Origin: Corallochytrium limacisporum | Taxonomy: Eukaryota > Opisthokonta | DNA: 43,205 nucleotides | Assembly: GCA_002811645.1 (NCBI GenBank) | Contig: PDIP01000070.1 | Coordinates: 16,379 to 59,583, forward strand | Direction of reading: 5' to 3' | In this document: positions 13,101 through 22,510 of the stretch, piece by piece | How the letters are laid out: every line of letters starts with the position of its first letter | Numbering within the stretch: the first letter of the stretch is position 1 | Notes under the pieces: model-generated | Seen by the model: the letters and a program-made list of their open reading frames with translations, nothing else | Told to the model about the DNA's origin: nothing | Database searches by the model: none | Program-made: the position numbers and the translations under genes

Positions 13101-15330
13101 AAGAAAACCATTACCATCATGATGATGAAGACAACAACGATGATGATGAACCGCGTTTCGGTTGGTCTTGTGAATTGATGATGTCTGACATCCCACAGTA
13201 GATCTCTCTGTACAATGAACTTGTATTGGTTACTCTACAAAGTTCTTGCTGGGTGCGCCCATTGAAGTAACAATTCATTAGTTCAAGCGTAAGTGGGTAT
13301 TCCATCCTACTGCATGCACAGAACCAATGAAAGATTGGAAAAATGGAACGTTTGGGGTGAACGTGTGAGCATGTGCATGAATGGGGCCTTTAAGTTGTTG
13401 TCAGTTCCGCTGAAAAATGATATGAACCCACCCAGCCTATTTCCACCAAGACAACCCGTCGGGCGTTGTCTTGGATTGAAAGTTTTTCGGACATCTACTG
13501 ATCGACCGGGGTTTCGCCTAGAGCGCGGCAGAGCATTCGACCTCTGGTGCATGCCAAATTCACAGCTTATTACAAGGAGGTCCAGAGCAACCTTTTGCCG
13601 CATTAGTCATCGATGCGCCGTGTGCCTGTGTCTCTGATTTGGAACAGAGGAACGTGGACCCTGGCGGGGTTTGTCAAGGGTACGGTTCCCACCGAAACGC
13701 CGTCTTAGCCCGACGTTTTCATTTAGCCTGCCGTCAAATACGGGGGCCTAGATGGGAACCTCGAACACTCTTGGGAGCTTGAGAAAGAGTCTAGCGATGC
13801 GTGACAATGCAAAATTATGTAGGTCCCTACTCTCTTTCCCGGACCGTTGCCAAGTCTTCACAACTGGAATCCGTGATAGCCTGACCGAACTTCACACACC
13901 CACACTTTGTTTCCCTGTAACGCCTACCTTTCTTCCCCACATTCGGGACCCTCATCTGATCAGCCTCGACAGACAAGACTCTACCAGACCGAGATCTTTC
14001 CTATGGAGAAGGTGCAGCTTGTCCACCAATCCCAGGCCCAAAACGGATCCCAGCCGTCCCCAAAAGGGCTGCCGTTGGTTTTTTTTTCGCTTGCGGCTGT
14101 GTCCGCGCCTGGATCTTTGGCCCACCCTTTCCGTTTGGTTGTTGCGCGGTGGTGTGGTTGTATGCGTATTGTACTACTTTTCGCAGGCACGGTCCCATTG
14201 CTGCCCACGGCTTTTTTTTTTCACTCTCGCTCTTTCATTTTTTGCTGTATTTTTTCTTCTGTTTGTTTTTGTTCTTGTTCTCACTCCCTCTCCAGCTTTC
14301 GGAAGTCTTGAGTGTGGGTGTTTTTACGTACCTTCTCATTTTTTTCCGTTGGGTGGAGCCGTTGGAACCCTGCTGGCTCACCTGTCTCTTGCTCCGAAGA
14401 GGCCCGCACACGACAGACACACATCGCCAGTGAGAAAATAAAAGAAAAGGTGGACGAGAGAGATACGAAGAAGAAAGTACAAAGAAAAAGGTATAAAACA
14501 AAGTAGGCGGGGTTAGGCGTGCCCCGGAGTGTGGCTAAGTGGCTTTCTTGGTTGAATTCGCTCTCTCGTTCTCTCGTCGTCCTTCCTCTTTTTCTTTTAA
14601 TCTTTGTGCGGTTGTGTGGCGTTTACAGTAGAAAGGGTTTGGGTTATATTGCAATGGGCGGGTCTGGTACAGTTGCGCGACAGAGGAAATTTCGTTGGCC
14701 CACTCTACCGCACAACCGTGGAGAAAATGCCCGAAGATAAAAGTGAAAAGTGTGGTTGGTTGGGTACAAATGTAAATGAAGGCTAGGAAAAGGAACGGGC
14801 GGTGACCGTGGAGCGAGAGTGTATGGGCATGGGTGGGCCATGAATGGCTCTCGCTATGCGGTTGGGTGCGATGGACGATAAAGGTCGTGTGCGTTGGTGT
14901 CCGCGAGAAGTAGTTGTTTCCCAGGTCCCTTCGCGACCGGTCCGAGATTGGTTTACAAGGAATTCGTTCTGATGTTCCCTTATGCTGTAGTGCCGTAGGT
15001 TCGTGGCAAAGGAGTGCCAGATGGTGCAGTGTATGGCTCATGTCTGTCTTCACTGTGCGGGCGTGTTCGTGTGATGTGGTATTGTGTGTACATTATCGAC
15101 GCTTTTCTGTTGCATGCTATTAATGAAAAATGATGTTTGCTTGTGCTGCATGCTCAAATGTACCTTGAAATTTCCAATACAAGCTCATGCATGTACATAC
15201 GGGAACGTGATTGTCAACCCCTTGACCCCACACCACATGTAGCACATCACCACGAACCGACACCACCAACTTGTCCACGGGCAGCGCAGACCCTAAATTT
15301 TCTGTCAGTTTGGAGCCAACCTCGAAGTTG
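7101..15330. other. Gene-poor stretch with pyrimidine-rich islands
   Basis: No recognisable coding gene. The + strand has recurring C/T-rich islands at about 7290-7740, 9286-9350, 11560-12020 and 13900-14310. Several end in a textbook 3' splice-site shape, a long pyrimidine tract followed by CAG, for example near 7440 and near 9350. These resemble the composition of the 5' flank of the MED25-like gene at the far end of the window. The long open frames over these islands (for example 13752-14441) encode Phe/Ser/Leu-rich low-complexity sequence and are expected from a pyrimidine-biased strand. They may be promoters or leaders of non-coding transcripts. Confidence 0.5.
9291..9350 (+). other. Poly-C/poly-T tract ending in CAG (3' splice-site-like)
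   Basis: Ten Cs, then a second C run of seven, then eight Ts and a long mixed pyrimidine tract end in TTCTTGCAG at about 9350. This is a very strong match to a eukaryotic polypyrimidine tract plus 3' splice site on the + strand. No exon with protein similarity follows, so it may belong to a non-coding transcript or be coincidental. Confidence 0.35.
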
Positions 15331-15334
15331 CTCA

Positions 15335-16144
15335 TTATACAGTCTGGTTTGTCAAAAAGTTGCAAGCAGCCCATTCCGTCCGATGTTCAAAGAAACCGGA
15401 ACGAAAGCGACTTCGCACAGACACGCTCTCGGAACGGACACAGCGTCTGAATATCCCCCCGCACGTACCCATTTCGTTCCAACAGTGGGCTTCGTTCCCG
15501 CCGCTCCATGAACATGGAAGGTTCGGCTGAGGTGATCGTGGACACTCCCAGTCCTGTGCAACCTTGGATGTGCTCCACTTATGTGCAGACTGCCAACTAC
15601 GATGTCTGTTTGCGACCATACCCAGTGGACGATAGTCGAGTCCGTGACGGGTGATAGCGCGCACGATGAGGGCATGGATGTGTAACAAGTAGTCTATGTC
15701 TGCGTGCATCTGAGAGCCTGTATGTAAGCGAATTGGATGTGTCCTACACACAGAGGCCAGCACCATCGCGCATCGCTCCTCCTCTTTGTTCTGACCTGAC
15801 TCTCCCGAACGAATTTTGACAGCTGACAGATACCAAGTTTCGTAAAACAATGATACAGGGAATGGCTTCATTCTCAGAAAACCCAGAACGATGTGGGCAG
15901 AACGAAAAGCTTGGTTTTGGGTTTCGTTCGTTTTGCTCGGGCTCATGGCACATCGAGAAGCCAGTTCTTCCGGTCCGTTCCGTTCGTCTGAGGCGCACGA
16001 ATACCGCAGATCACAAAGACGGCGGAGCAGAGCAACCGTGAGCTCGGGCTCCGATGTCGGATCTGCAGCTCTGCTGATGCTACATGTGTTGTCTCTGGTC
16101 TGTTGTCTAAGGCTGCGCAACTGCTGTGTGATTGATGCGGCCAT
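15335..16144 (-). CDS. Unrecognised open reading frame, 269 codons
   Basis: This is the longest ATG-initiated frame in the gene-poor left part of the window. The frame stays open upstream to a TTG at 16171, but the first ATG is at 16144. I do not recognise the product. It has no clear signal peptide, membrane segment, repeat or motif, and it is rich in Cys, His, Trp and Arg, which is typical of chance translation. My rough estimate for random sequence of balanced composition is well under one such frame per window, so it is longer than expected. No upstream or downstream landmark supports it as a gene. Treat it as a hypothetical protein or a spurious frame. Confidence 0.15.
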   Translation of the reverse strand: MAASITQQLRSLRQQTRDNTCSISRAADPTSEPELTVALLRRLCDLRYSCASDERNGPEELASRCAMSPSKTNETQNQAFRSAHIVLGFLRMKPFPVSLFYETWYLSAVKIRSGESGQNKEEERCAMVLASVCRTHPIRLHTGSQMHADIDYLLHIHALIVRAITRHGLDYRPLGMVANRHRSWQSAHKWSTSKVAQDWECPRSPQPNLPCSWSGGNEAHCWNEMGTCGGIFRRCVRSESVSVRSRFRSGFFEHRTEWAACNFLTNQTV

Positions 16145-16171
16145 AGGCAAAAGGGTATGGTCTCGGACCAA

Positions 16172-18233
16172 TACGTGTCGCTCGGGGAGCTTTTCTCAGT
16201 TTCGGCACGAGTTTCAAAAGTAACTGGGCCTGGCGGTCCTTTTGGGAGTTCCCGTGTTTCTTGGTTTTCTTTTTTCTTTTCTAGTATTGTTGGTTGTAGC
16301 AGGATGGACATCTTACCGAGTTAACAGCCCGGCCGAATGAAATCATGCTATTCAATAAAAAGTTGTGGGGGGTTTTTGGTAGCAAATAGGAACCAGCAAC
16401 CTATTAATCGTTTACTACTAACATTCATACGAACGCAACACTTTTTTTAAAAAAATAACTAACGGGGCTAGGGGGGCTTGAGGGCTCGGGGGAGAGGAGG
16501 AGTGCGAGGAGGCCAGCTGGGGTGGAAGGGTTGGGGAGGGGGGGAGGAGACAGCGAGACCTTAAAGCGAAAAACCCGAAAGAAAATACCAACCCGCGCCC
16601 AGTCCCCGACCGCCGGGCCCCGGGTAAAGGGAAGGAGAGCGGGAGGGAAAAATTTGGGGAGGGGAGCAGGAGGGGGACCTGAGGGCGACCAAGGGAGCAG
16701 TGCTCCTCGGTTCCTCCTGCGGTGCGGCGCCCCGACCAGCCACCATCTGGGTTCGGAAGTTCTGAGCTACAAGACAGCCATGCAACGCGTGGCACAGAAC
16801 TTCACGAACCCATAAGCCATCATATATTAGTAAATTCTCCATTTACCTATCATTCCCATCCACTACGACGCCAAAACCATTTTGTATTCATCATCATGAT
16901 CCACCATCCATCGTTCATCATCGTCATCATTATAGTCCCCACCACCTATCCATCCGCCTACGGGCATCTGACCTTTCCCGTTTACATTCATGCATTGCAA
17001 TTCCACTCCACAATACGCAACGCAACGAACGACCGCAAATACCAATACAGCTTCGTTGCACAAACACCCTACGAACGGTTCTTCGTCTGCGGTGAGGTTC
17101 ACGGCTTCGAGATGAACGGCGGACGAGCGACAACATGTCCGCGTGTTGGCTACGCATGGCAGCGTATGGTGGGGTCTCTTTCTTTGTCGGAAGTTCTGAC
17201 GCAGACGCTCACGCGCCGTGCACAGACTCTGAGAGATAACGTGTACCGACGAGCAAGGAAAAGGTCCAGGAATCTGCAAGGAAAGCGTAAGGGAGCGCAC
17301 GGACCATCATCGAGTATGTAGCCTCACCGAGCCAGCATCTCCTCTTCTGCTATGCTTTAGATGCACAGGCTCCGATGCCCGATGGGTACGTGCCGAGGCC
17401 TAAAGTAATCGGCACAAGAACTGTTGGTTAAGCCTTTGGGTGGTACGTTTACTACGCTTTAACCGATGGCGACTGCACACCAACTCCGTCCGGATCGCTG
17501 GCCAAGGAAGATGAGAGAGTGACGTCTGACATGTTCACTCATGGATCACGTAGACAGAGAGTTTGTGTACGCGTCAAGAGACGATGTCCACAGCCAGCAG
17601 AGACAGCCACGAGAGCCTCATCCCGCAGTACGTCGGTGGTCGCTTGCTGCCTGCGTTTGGCATTTTAGCGTGATACCAGTGTAACATGTGGAAATGCCGT
17701 TTGTTGTATAGATTTGAAGGAAAGAAACATGCCATGTGTTGAAGTCGCATGTGCGGCGAAGGTCTCTCCGCCGGATAAGGTGGTACAGAACCCAACAGGA
17801 AGCCTTGCCACCATACAGCAAATAGCACAGAATTTGACCGTGAGTTCAGAAATCATTTTTAGTTACAAGAACGCCAAGAGTTGAAACAGAATTGTTGTGC
17901 CGCAAACACAGCCACGTTGGCAGCAAACGATAATTTTTCATGACAAACCCCCGGCGGGGGGGGGGGGACGCAAGAGTAAATTACACAACAACTCAGACCA
18001 GAAGAACCACAGAGAAAGAAAAGAAAAAAAACACCAAAAAGAACCTGGCAAAACAAAAGTGACAAAGGCAAAAGGAAGTGGTAGCTTTGCAGGAGAGGAG
18101 GAGAGGAGGAGGGGGGGGGGAGGTTGGTTGGACGCAAAGTCAGAAAGGCACAGCGGCCAAAGACAGCAAGCTGGGCTGAAATGCTTCTAGTGTGAGGCAC
18201 TAATGGTGGCGGCGTTATCACCATGTGCCATCA
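16172..18233. other. Non-coding region with CAT/ATC repeats and G runs
   Basis: No gene recognised. The stretch holds a G-rich block at about 16460-16740, an imperfect CAT/ATC repeat near 16890-16945, and long G runs at 17956-17967 (12) and 18111-18120 (10). The opposing open frames at 16722-17321 (+) and 16863-17300 (-) show no family resemblance. Confidence 0.5.
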
Positions 18234-18255
18234 AGGTTAGGTTAGGGTTAGGGGG
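18234..18255 (+). repeat. Short interstitial telomere-like repeat
   Basis: TTAGG followed by two TTAGGG-type units runs from the end of line position 18234 into a G stretch. It reads as degenerate copies of the animal/fungal TTAGGG telomere unit on the + strand. It is only about 22 bp, so it could be chance. It is followed immediately by a G-rich block that includes a 13-G run at 18280-18292. Confidence 0.5.
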
Positions 18256-18952
18256 AGGGACAGAGCGAGGCAGAACGAAGGGGGGGGGGGGGAAGGGAGG
18301 TTTTGTGTTGATTAAAAAAGGCCCCCGTTTCTTTTGCAAATGTACACACACACACACAGCCCTCCCGCCTGCATGCAGCAGGCCCCCTAGGAAACAATCT
18401 CCACTAACACCCCACCCCACCCCCCTCCCTCCCCCACTGTGGCTCAGTATAGGAAATTATCTAGGGTATTTCGCTGTCCCAGACGTAGGTGTTTGTACGC
18501 GAGGGGCGGGGAGCGTGCCGAGGCGATATACTCAGCGCTTGTCCGCTCGAGCGGTGCGCTGGTTTTCCAGTGTAATCGCCGCGGATATGGCCGGAATAAA
18601 GGGGGGGGGGCCAGTTGCGTCAAGCGGTGACACGCACAGAGTCGGGTTTGGGTAAGGAAAAATTTGAAAAAGAGGTACGATCCCAGGCCTGGGGCGTGTG
18701 CAGTGGCACAATCGAGTTCGCACTGTTCACGGATTTTGAATTTGCTCAGCTGGAGCTCTCAGCTGAGTGTCCGTTTGGTCGGAGGTGTTTTTGTGGCTGG
18801 GTCGCGTGTTGGGAGCAATCAGTGATGGGGGACCGCGGATAGTGACGTGGAGGTGGAGTAGGTATACAAACAACATCGATTACTATGAAAATAACCTACC
18901 GTCTGTATGAATCCAATTATTCCCTGTTCTTTGTTAGAATTGACCGTACAAA
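18256..18952. promoter_or_regulatory. 5' flank of the aquaporin gene
   Basis: This holds G runs at 18280-18292 and 18601-18610, an (AC)7 microsatellite at 18344-18358, and, just before the aquaporin ATG, a pyrimidine-rich stretch ending in TTTGTTAG at 18937. That looks like a 3' splice site and lies only 15 bases before the start codon. It suggests a leader intron or a trans-splice acceptor. No TATA box is obvious. Confidence 0.4.
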
Positions 18953-19795
18953 ATGAGCGGAGTACGTCAGCGCAAACCGGCAGTAGGCAAGGCAGACCTG
19001 AAGACTGGCGCTGCTGGTCCTACGGCGCCGTCTGGACCCAAGAAGCGTGCTGTTTCGCTGGCCACTTTTGTCGTGGAAGAGGCCATGTTGACCGCCATCT
19101 TGATGGCCGGCATTACTGGCATGGACTATATTCAAGCGACACAGCCTGAGAACAAACTGCTGCATCTCATCTGCGGACTGTCTCTTCCTACGTTCACAGT
19201 CACCCTCGGTACCAAGATTATGAGTGGGGCAGTCTACAACCCCTCGGTGGCGTGGGCCATGTGGATTTTGGGCATTTTTGACTTTACGCAGCTTGTGGTG
19301 GGATCAATCGTGCACATGGTCACTGCCGCTAGCGCGGGCTACGTGGCCAGGGAGTTCCTGACCGACAAGGCTTTCCGCAATCTTCTGCGGGGTCTGCAGT
19401 ACAAGGGAGAACATGTGAGCTGGGAATTAGCACTGCGGAATGAAGCTACCGCCGCATTCGCCCTGCTTTTCTCTGCGGCTATTCTGGGCCAAGTTTTGGA
19501 GAAGCGTGGTGGCAAGGCCTTCGAACCGTTTTTCATTGCTGTCATTACCCTCATCGTGGTGGTGATGAACCCTCACTCTGGCCCTTCCATGAATCCCAGC
19601 ATCCCAACTTTCTGGTCCTTCTTCCTGGAAGATTTCTCCTTTGAACTTCCTGTGTACTTCATTGGACCTTTGATTGGATCCACTGTGGCAGCACTTCTAC
19701 TGCGAGGACTCATGGCACTGTCGGCGAAGGCCCAGCAGGCAGAAACCCCCGCTGCCGCGGCAAAGTCTCCCACTAAGGCAAAGAAGCGTGACTAA
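18953..19795 (+). CDS. Unorthodox aquaporin (MIP superfamily), NPS/NPS type, with C-terminal dilysine
   Basis: The product is a 280-residue membrane channel of the aquaporin/MIP superfamily. Six hydrophobic segments lie at about residues 36-60, 69-90, 102-130, 158-180, 187-206 and 232-254. The two half-helix boxes are both NPS rather than NPA: SGAVYNPSVAWA (NPS at 96-98) and SGPSMNPSIPTF (NPS at 214-216). Acidic residues in the first and fourth membrane segments (E42/E43 and E164) fit the family. The residue after the second box is Ile, so the arginine of the usual selectivity filter is missing. Both traits recall the divergent AQP11/AQP12 and plant SIP groups, which sit in the ER. The tail is Lys-rich and ends KKRD, a KKXX-type ER-retrieval signal. 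The start ATG has A at -3. An AATAAA lies just after the stop. The substrate is unknown. Confidence 0.85.
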   Translation: MSGVRQRKPAVGKADLKTGAAGPTAPSGPKKRAVSLATFVVEEAMLTAILMAGITGMDYIQATQPENKLLHLICGLSLPTFTVTLGTKIMSGAVYNPSVAWAMWILGIFDFTQLVVGSIVHMVTAASAGYVAREFLTDKAFRNLLRGLQYKGEHVSWELALRNEATAAFALLFSAAILGQVLEKRGGKAFEPFFIAVITLIVVVMNPHSGPSMNPSIPTFWSFFLEDFSFELPVYFIGPLIGSTVAALLLRGLMALSAKAQQAETPAAAAKSPTKAKKRD

Positions 19796-19805
19796 TTCAA
19801 ATGTA

Positions 19806-19811
19806 AATAAA
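19806..19811 (+). terminator. AATAAA poly(A) signal of the aquaporin gene
   Basis: Canonical AATAAA 10 bases after the aquaporin stop codon. Cleavage 10-30 bases downstream would fall beside the end of the opposing Tudor-like/RING reading frame. Confidence 0.6.
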
Positions 19812-19834
19812 CTCCTCTTAGGGACACACCAGAT

Positions 19835-19840
19835 TTTAAT
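19835..19840 (-). terminator. ATTAAA poly(A) signal of the Tudor-like/RING gene
   Basis: On the minus strand ATTAAA lies 16 bases beyond the stop codon of the Tudor-like/RING gene. With the opposing AATAAA at 19806-19811 it implies that the two mRNAs end within, or overlap across, the same 61-bp gap. Confidence 0.5.
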
Positions 19841-19856
19841 GACACGGATGTAGAGT

Positions 19857-21746
19857 TTAGAGGTCATAGGTCTTTACTACCTCACGCAAAGGTTGACGAT
19901 CGAACGGACACACCTGCTTCTTCGCGTTGTAGCATTTCATGGCACAGGAGAAGCACAGTCTATGCCCGCAAGGGACCAACACAGCATCCCGGGAGCGTGT
20001 GAGACAGACATTGCAGTTGTTCATGCCCTGGTCCTCGAGTACGGTTGAATGATCGTTGGCGTTTGCGACCGCATGCTCGCTGATCTCGTCGGTCCGAGTC
20101 CGTGCTGAAATAGTGGCAGCAGGAGACAGCCCAGCGCTCGTTCGAGTTTGAACCGTAATTGTATACCCGTGGTCGGAGAAAAGATTCTGAATGTCACATG
20201 CCCGCACATCACCATTCACACGCACTGTTTGTGCACTCCCCGGATCAGCAGCATCTCCTTCGCTTGCAAAGTATGCAATCGTAAACCCCTCAATGGGAGC
20301 ACCATTACATAGGCCATCCACGTCTGTATTGCAATTCCATTGCAGGGTCATGAACCGTACACCACGAGCGACACATACAACCTGAGGAGGTTTACTGGGT
20401 GCTCTTACTTTGGAAGTCGTCATAGATTTCTGCCACAGTATTCTGTGTTTACCAGCTCGGATACTGACATTGTAGCAGGTCTCTGGGGTCAGGCCAGTGA
20501 TGATGCACATTCCCATGTCGACGGAGCATGGCTTTGACTCATCATTGTATTGTACGGTCACCGTGTCATCATCCGCCAATAAAGTTGTCCATTCCGCGCG
20601 CATGCTCATCCACTCCACAGTCGCGGCTGCAGGAGAAATATGACTGATTGAAGGTTCGCAGCTGTGTTCTTCATTGACTGCGTCATCAGTGTGATCGAGG
20701 TCTTCCACAAAGACATCGACAAGAGGCCATTGTACTCTAATGGGCGTTCCTCTAGTGCCTAAGAACTCCAAGGTGGCCAGTCCTATGTCATGCATTTCGA
20801 CCAACAGCCCCTCGATCCAATCGATACCGTCTTGAGACCGTGACAGATATTGATCATCTGGACGCCCAGCTACTTGGATACGAATCTTTTCGCGGCCCTT
20901 GAGGTCCATCTCGGTGACTCTCCTTCGCGGTACTACATGGCGAATTCGATCCCGTGCGAGTCGGTCCGGGTTTCGTGATGATCCCGGGTAGTCAATAAAA
21001 AACACGGTCACTGCTCCGCTGCTGTCGGTCTCTGGAACCGCTCCGTCTGCGGCGCTCAAAATATCCTTGTCAACAATTCGTGCGGCGTACCACACATTGG
21101 CATGGATGTAATATGTAATGCCTGTTGCCTCGTCGAAGAGATTGTAGGGTCCAGCCACTAGGCATTCTTGAGATTCAGCTTGCTGTAGGACCAGCACTGA
21201 ATGTGATGAGCCCGCTGCAGCGGTCGAAGGCGCTGTATCCTCCACCAAGTCAGGCACCTCGTCATCGTCTTCACTTGGAGAAGGAATCTTTAGGCGCCTT
21301 GGTTCAATGTGCACACGATCCCGATCGAGCTTGCACAATACGTTCTCTCCATCTTGTCCCACAAAAATTAAGACCGCGTCATTGTCCGACAGGGTTGCCA
21401 ACCTTGCCACCAGCCAGTCGTTTGTAGTATGTCCTTGAATTTGTACTAGATCTCCGGGGCGCACAGGATCCTTTGCCTGTAGCATCTTGATTCGCTGTGG
21501 CTCTTTCCGAATCAGCTCTGCGCTGATGATATCTGGATTCGGCTGCCATGTTGGATAGTCCAGATACTTTACCAAACCCTTCTTGGCATTCTGATCATAT
21601 GATAGCAACTCTGCGCGGTACCAGCCCTCGCAGTGTACAAGAAGAGGTCTATGCAATGGTCCCGGAGACAAGCTCGTCAATCCCCGCCAGCAGACCTCTA
21701 CTTGAGATCCAACTAGCCCACTCAGTGCCTGACTTCCTGACTCCAT
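19857..21746 (-). CDS. Tudor-like / fibronectin III / RING E3 ligase candidate
   Basis: The product has 629 residues. The N-terminal half holds at least three Tudor/agenet-like beta modules with the WYxAxLL...VxYLDYP pattern: residues about 12-90, 95-150 and 218-275, with a possible fourth at 285-345. The second is followed by an acidic linker (155-172). Two fibronectin type III-like domains follow at about 365-450 and 453-552, the second with the typical Trp, Gly-Tyr and TRTSAG strand signatures. The C-terminus is a RING finger: C578, C581, C593, H595, C598, C601, C613 and D616, a C3HC3D ligand set. The likely role is a ubiquitin ligase recruited through Tudor-like binding of methylated or other modified partners. 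That role is inferred; I know of no named family with this exact order. It is convergent with the aquaporin and divergent from UBE3A. The ATG is at 21746. Confidence 0.8.
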   Translation of the reverse strand: MESGSQALSGLVGSQVEVCWRGLTSLSPGPLHRPLLVHCEGWYRAELLSYDQNAKKGLVKYLDYPTWQPNPDIISAELIRKEPQRIKMLQAKDPVRPGDLVQIQGHTTNDWLVARLATLSDNDAVLIFVGQDGENVLCKLDRDRVHIEPRRLKIPSPSEDDDEVPDLVEDTAPSTAAAGSSHSVLVLQQAESQECLVAGPYNLFDEATGITYYIHANVWYAARIVDKDILSAADGAVPETDSSGAVTVFFIDYPGSSRNPDRLARDRIRHVVPRRRVTEMDLKGREKIRIQVAGRPDDQYLSRSQDGIDWIEGLLVEMHDIGLATLEFLGTRGTPIRVQWPLVDVFVEDLDHTDDAVNEEHSCEPSISHISPAAATVEWMSMRAEWTTLLADDDTVTVQYNDESKPCSVDMGMCIITGLTPETCYNVSIRAGKHRILWQKSMTTSKVRAPSKPPQVVCVARGVRFMTLQWNCNTDVDGLCNGAPIEGFTIAYFASEGDAADPGSAQTVRVNGDVRACDIQNLFSDHGYTITVQTRTSAGLSPAATISARTRTDEISEHAVANANDHSTVLEDQGMNNCNVCLTRSRDAVLVPCGHRLCFSCAMKCYNAKKQVCPFDRQPLREVVKTYDL

Positions 21747-22510
21747 ATCGAATCCTTCATCCTATGGTGCCATGACTCTTTCATGCCAGCTTTCACGGTC
21801 AAGGTGCAGAATTCTATCCTCGCCTTTCAGCGTCTGATCTGTGTCGTCATGTTCCAATCGGCCTCAAGTACTCTGTCGCTCCTTAGTCTCTTCATTGGTC
21901 ACTCTGTCAGAATGCTTGCCTCGCGACAGAAAGAGAGGCTAAGGACGTGTGTTGAAGCAAGGTCCGTCCCCGTTTCGCCTGCGTACAAGGGCCAAGTGGC
22001 TGACCGGGTACTCAAAACGTCGCGCGCTTCGCCGGTGGCTAGGTGATGTCCGACTTGCCCGTTTCTCCTCGAAGGGCCCGCTAAAATCAGGCCCCCCTTG
22101 CGGACCCGATGTTGCTGCTCGCCAAGGGAAGCAAAGGATACGTCCCGCCTCGGTTGTGAAACAACGGCAATACGGTGGTACCAAATTTCACAACCCGGGC
22201 GGAAGACGCGACTTTCGGGTGAGGGGGGAAGCCCCTCCCCGGGGGGGGAGGGGTTAGAGCGGCAGGGGAGAGGGTGTCCGGACTCTCAGCGGGAGAGTGG
22301 GTCTCTCGTTTTGGAATGTATATTGAAATACGAACCGTACACAGAATGCACACAGCTTGGTACAAAGGGTGTGGCATTTGAACATCTCTATTGGTGGATG
22401 ATAAGAAGCCTCAGCTCACTAAATGTAGAACTGTGAAAATCAAAGGCACGATACAATGCACTGTCGTTAGAAGACGGCGTTGGGTAAGGGATCGACGAAA
22501 GATAACAACG
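21747..22510. promoter_or_regulatory. Divergent promoter region between the Tudor-like/RING gene and UBE3A
   Basis: This 764-bp region lies between two genes transcribed away from each other, and both encode ubiquitin ligases. It contains a GC-rich block at about 22195-22260 with C and G runs that can pair (CCCCTCCCC next to GGGGGGGGAGGGG). No TATA box is clear. The UBE3A frame stays open upstream of its ATG to 22391, but only through non-ATG codons. Confidence 0.5.

Noticed and set aside
13110-13200. Box C/D snoRNA-like TGATGA and CTGA motifs
   Set aside because: The motifs arise from a GAT microsatellite; no terminal stem.
13752-14441. 229-codon frame rich in Phe, Ser and Leu
   Set aside because: Explained by pyrimidine-rich composition of the + strand, which lacks stop codons.
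14525-14575. tRNA-like A and B box pair
   Set aside because: Boxes are too close together and no acceptor stem pairs.
18425-18470. tRNA A-box-like GGCTCAGTATAGG
   Set aside because: No matching B box GGTTCGA within range and no cloverleaf.
18953-19795. TRIC-type cation channel
   Set aside because: First impression from the hydrophobicity pattern; the two NPS boxes and hemichannel symmetry show an aquaporin.
22391-22510. Upstream in-frame extension of UBE3A
   Set aside because: Needs a TTG start, sequence is not conserved-looking; 22511 is the first ATG with good context.
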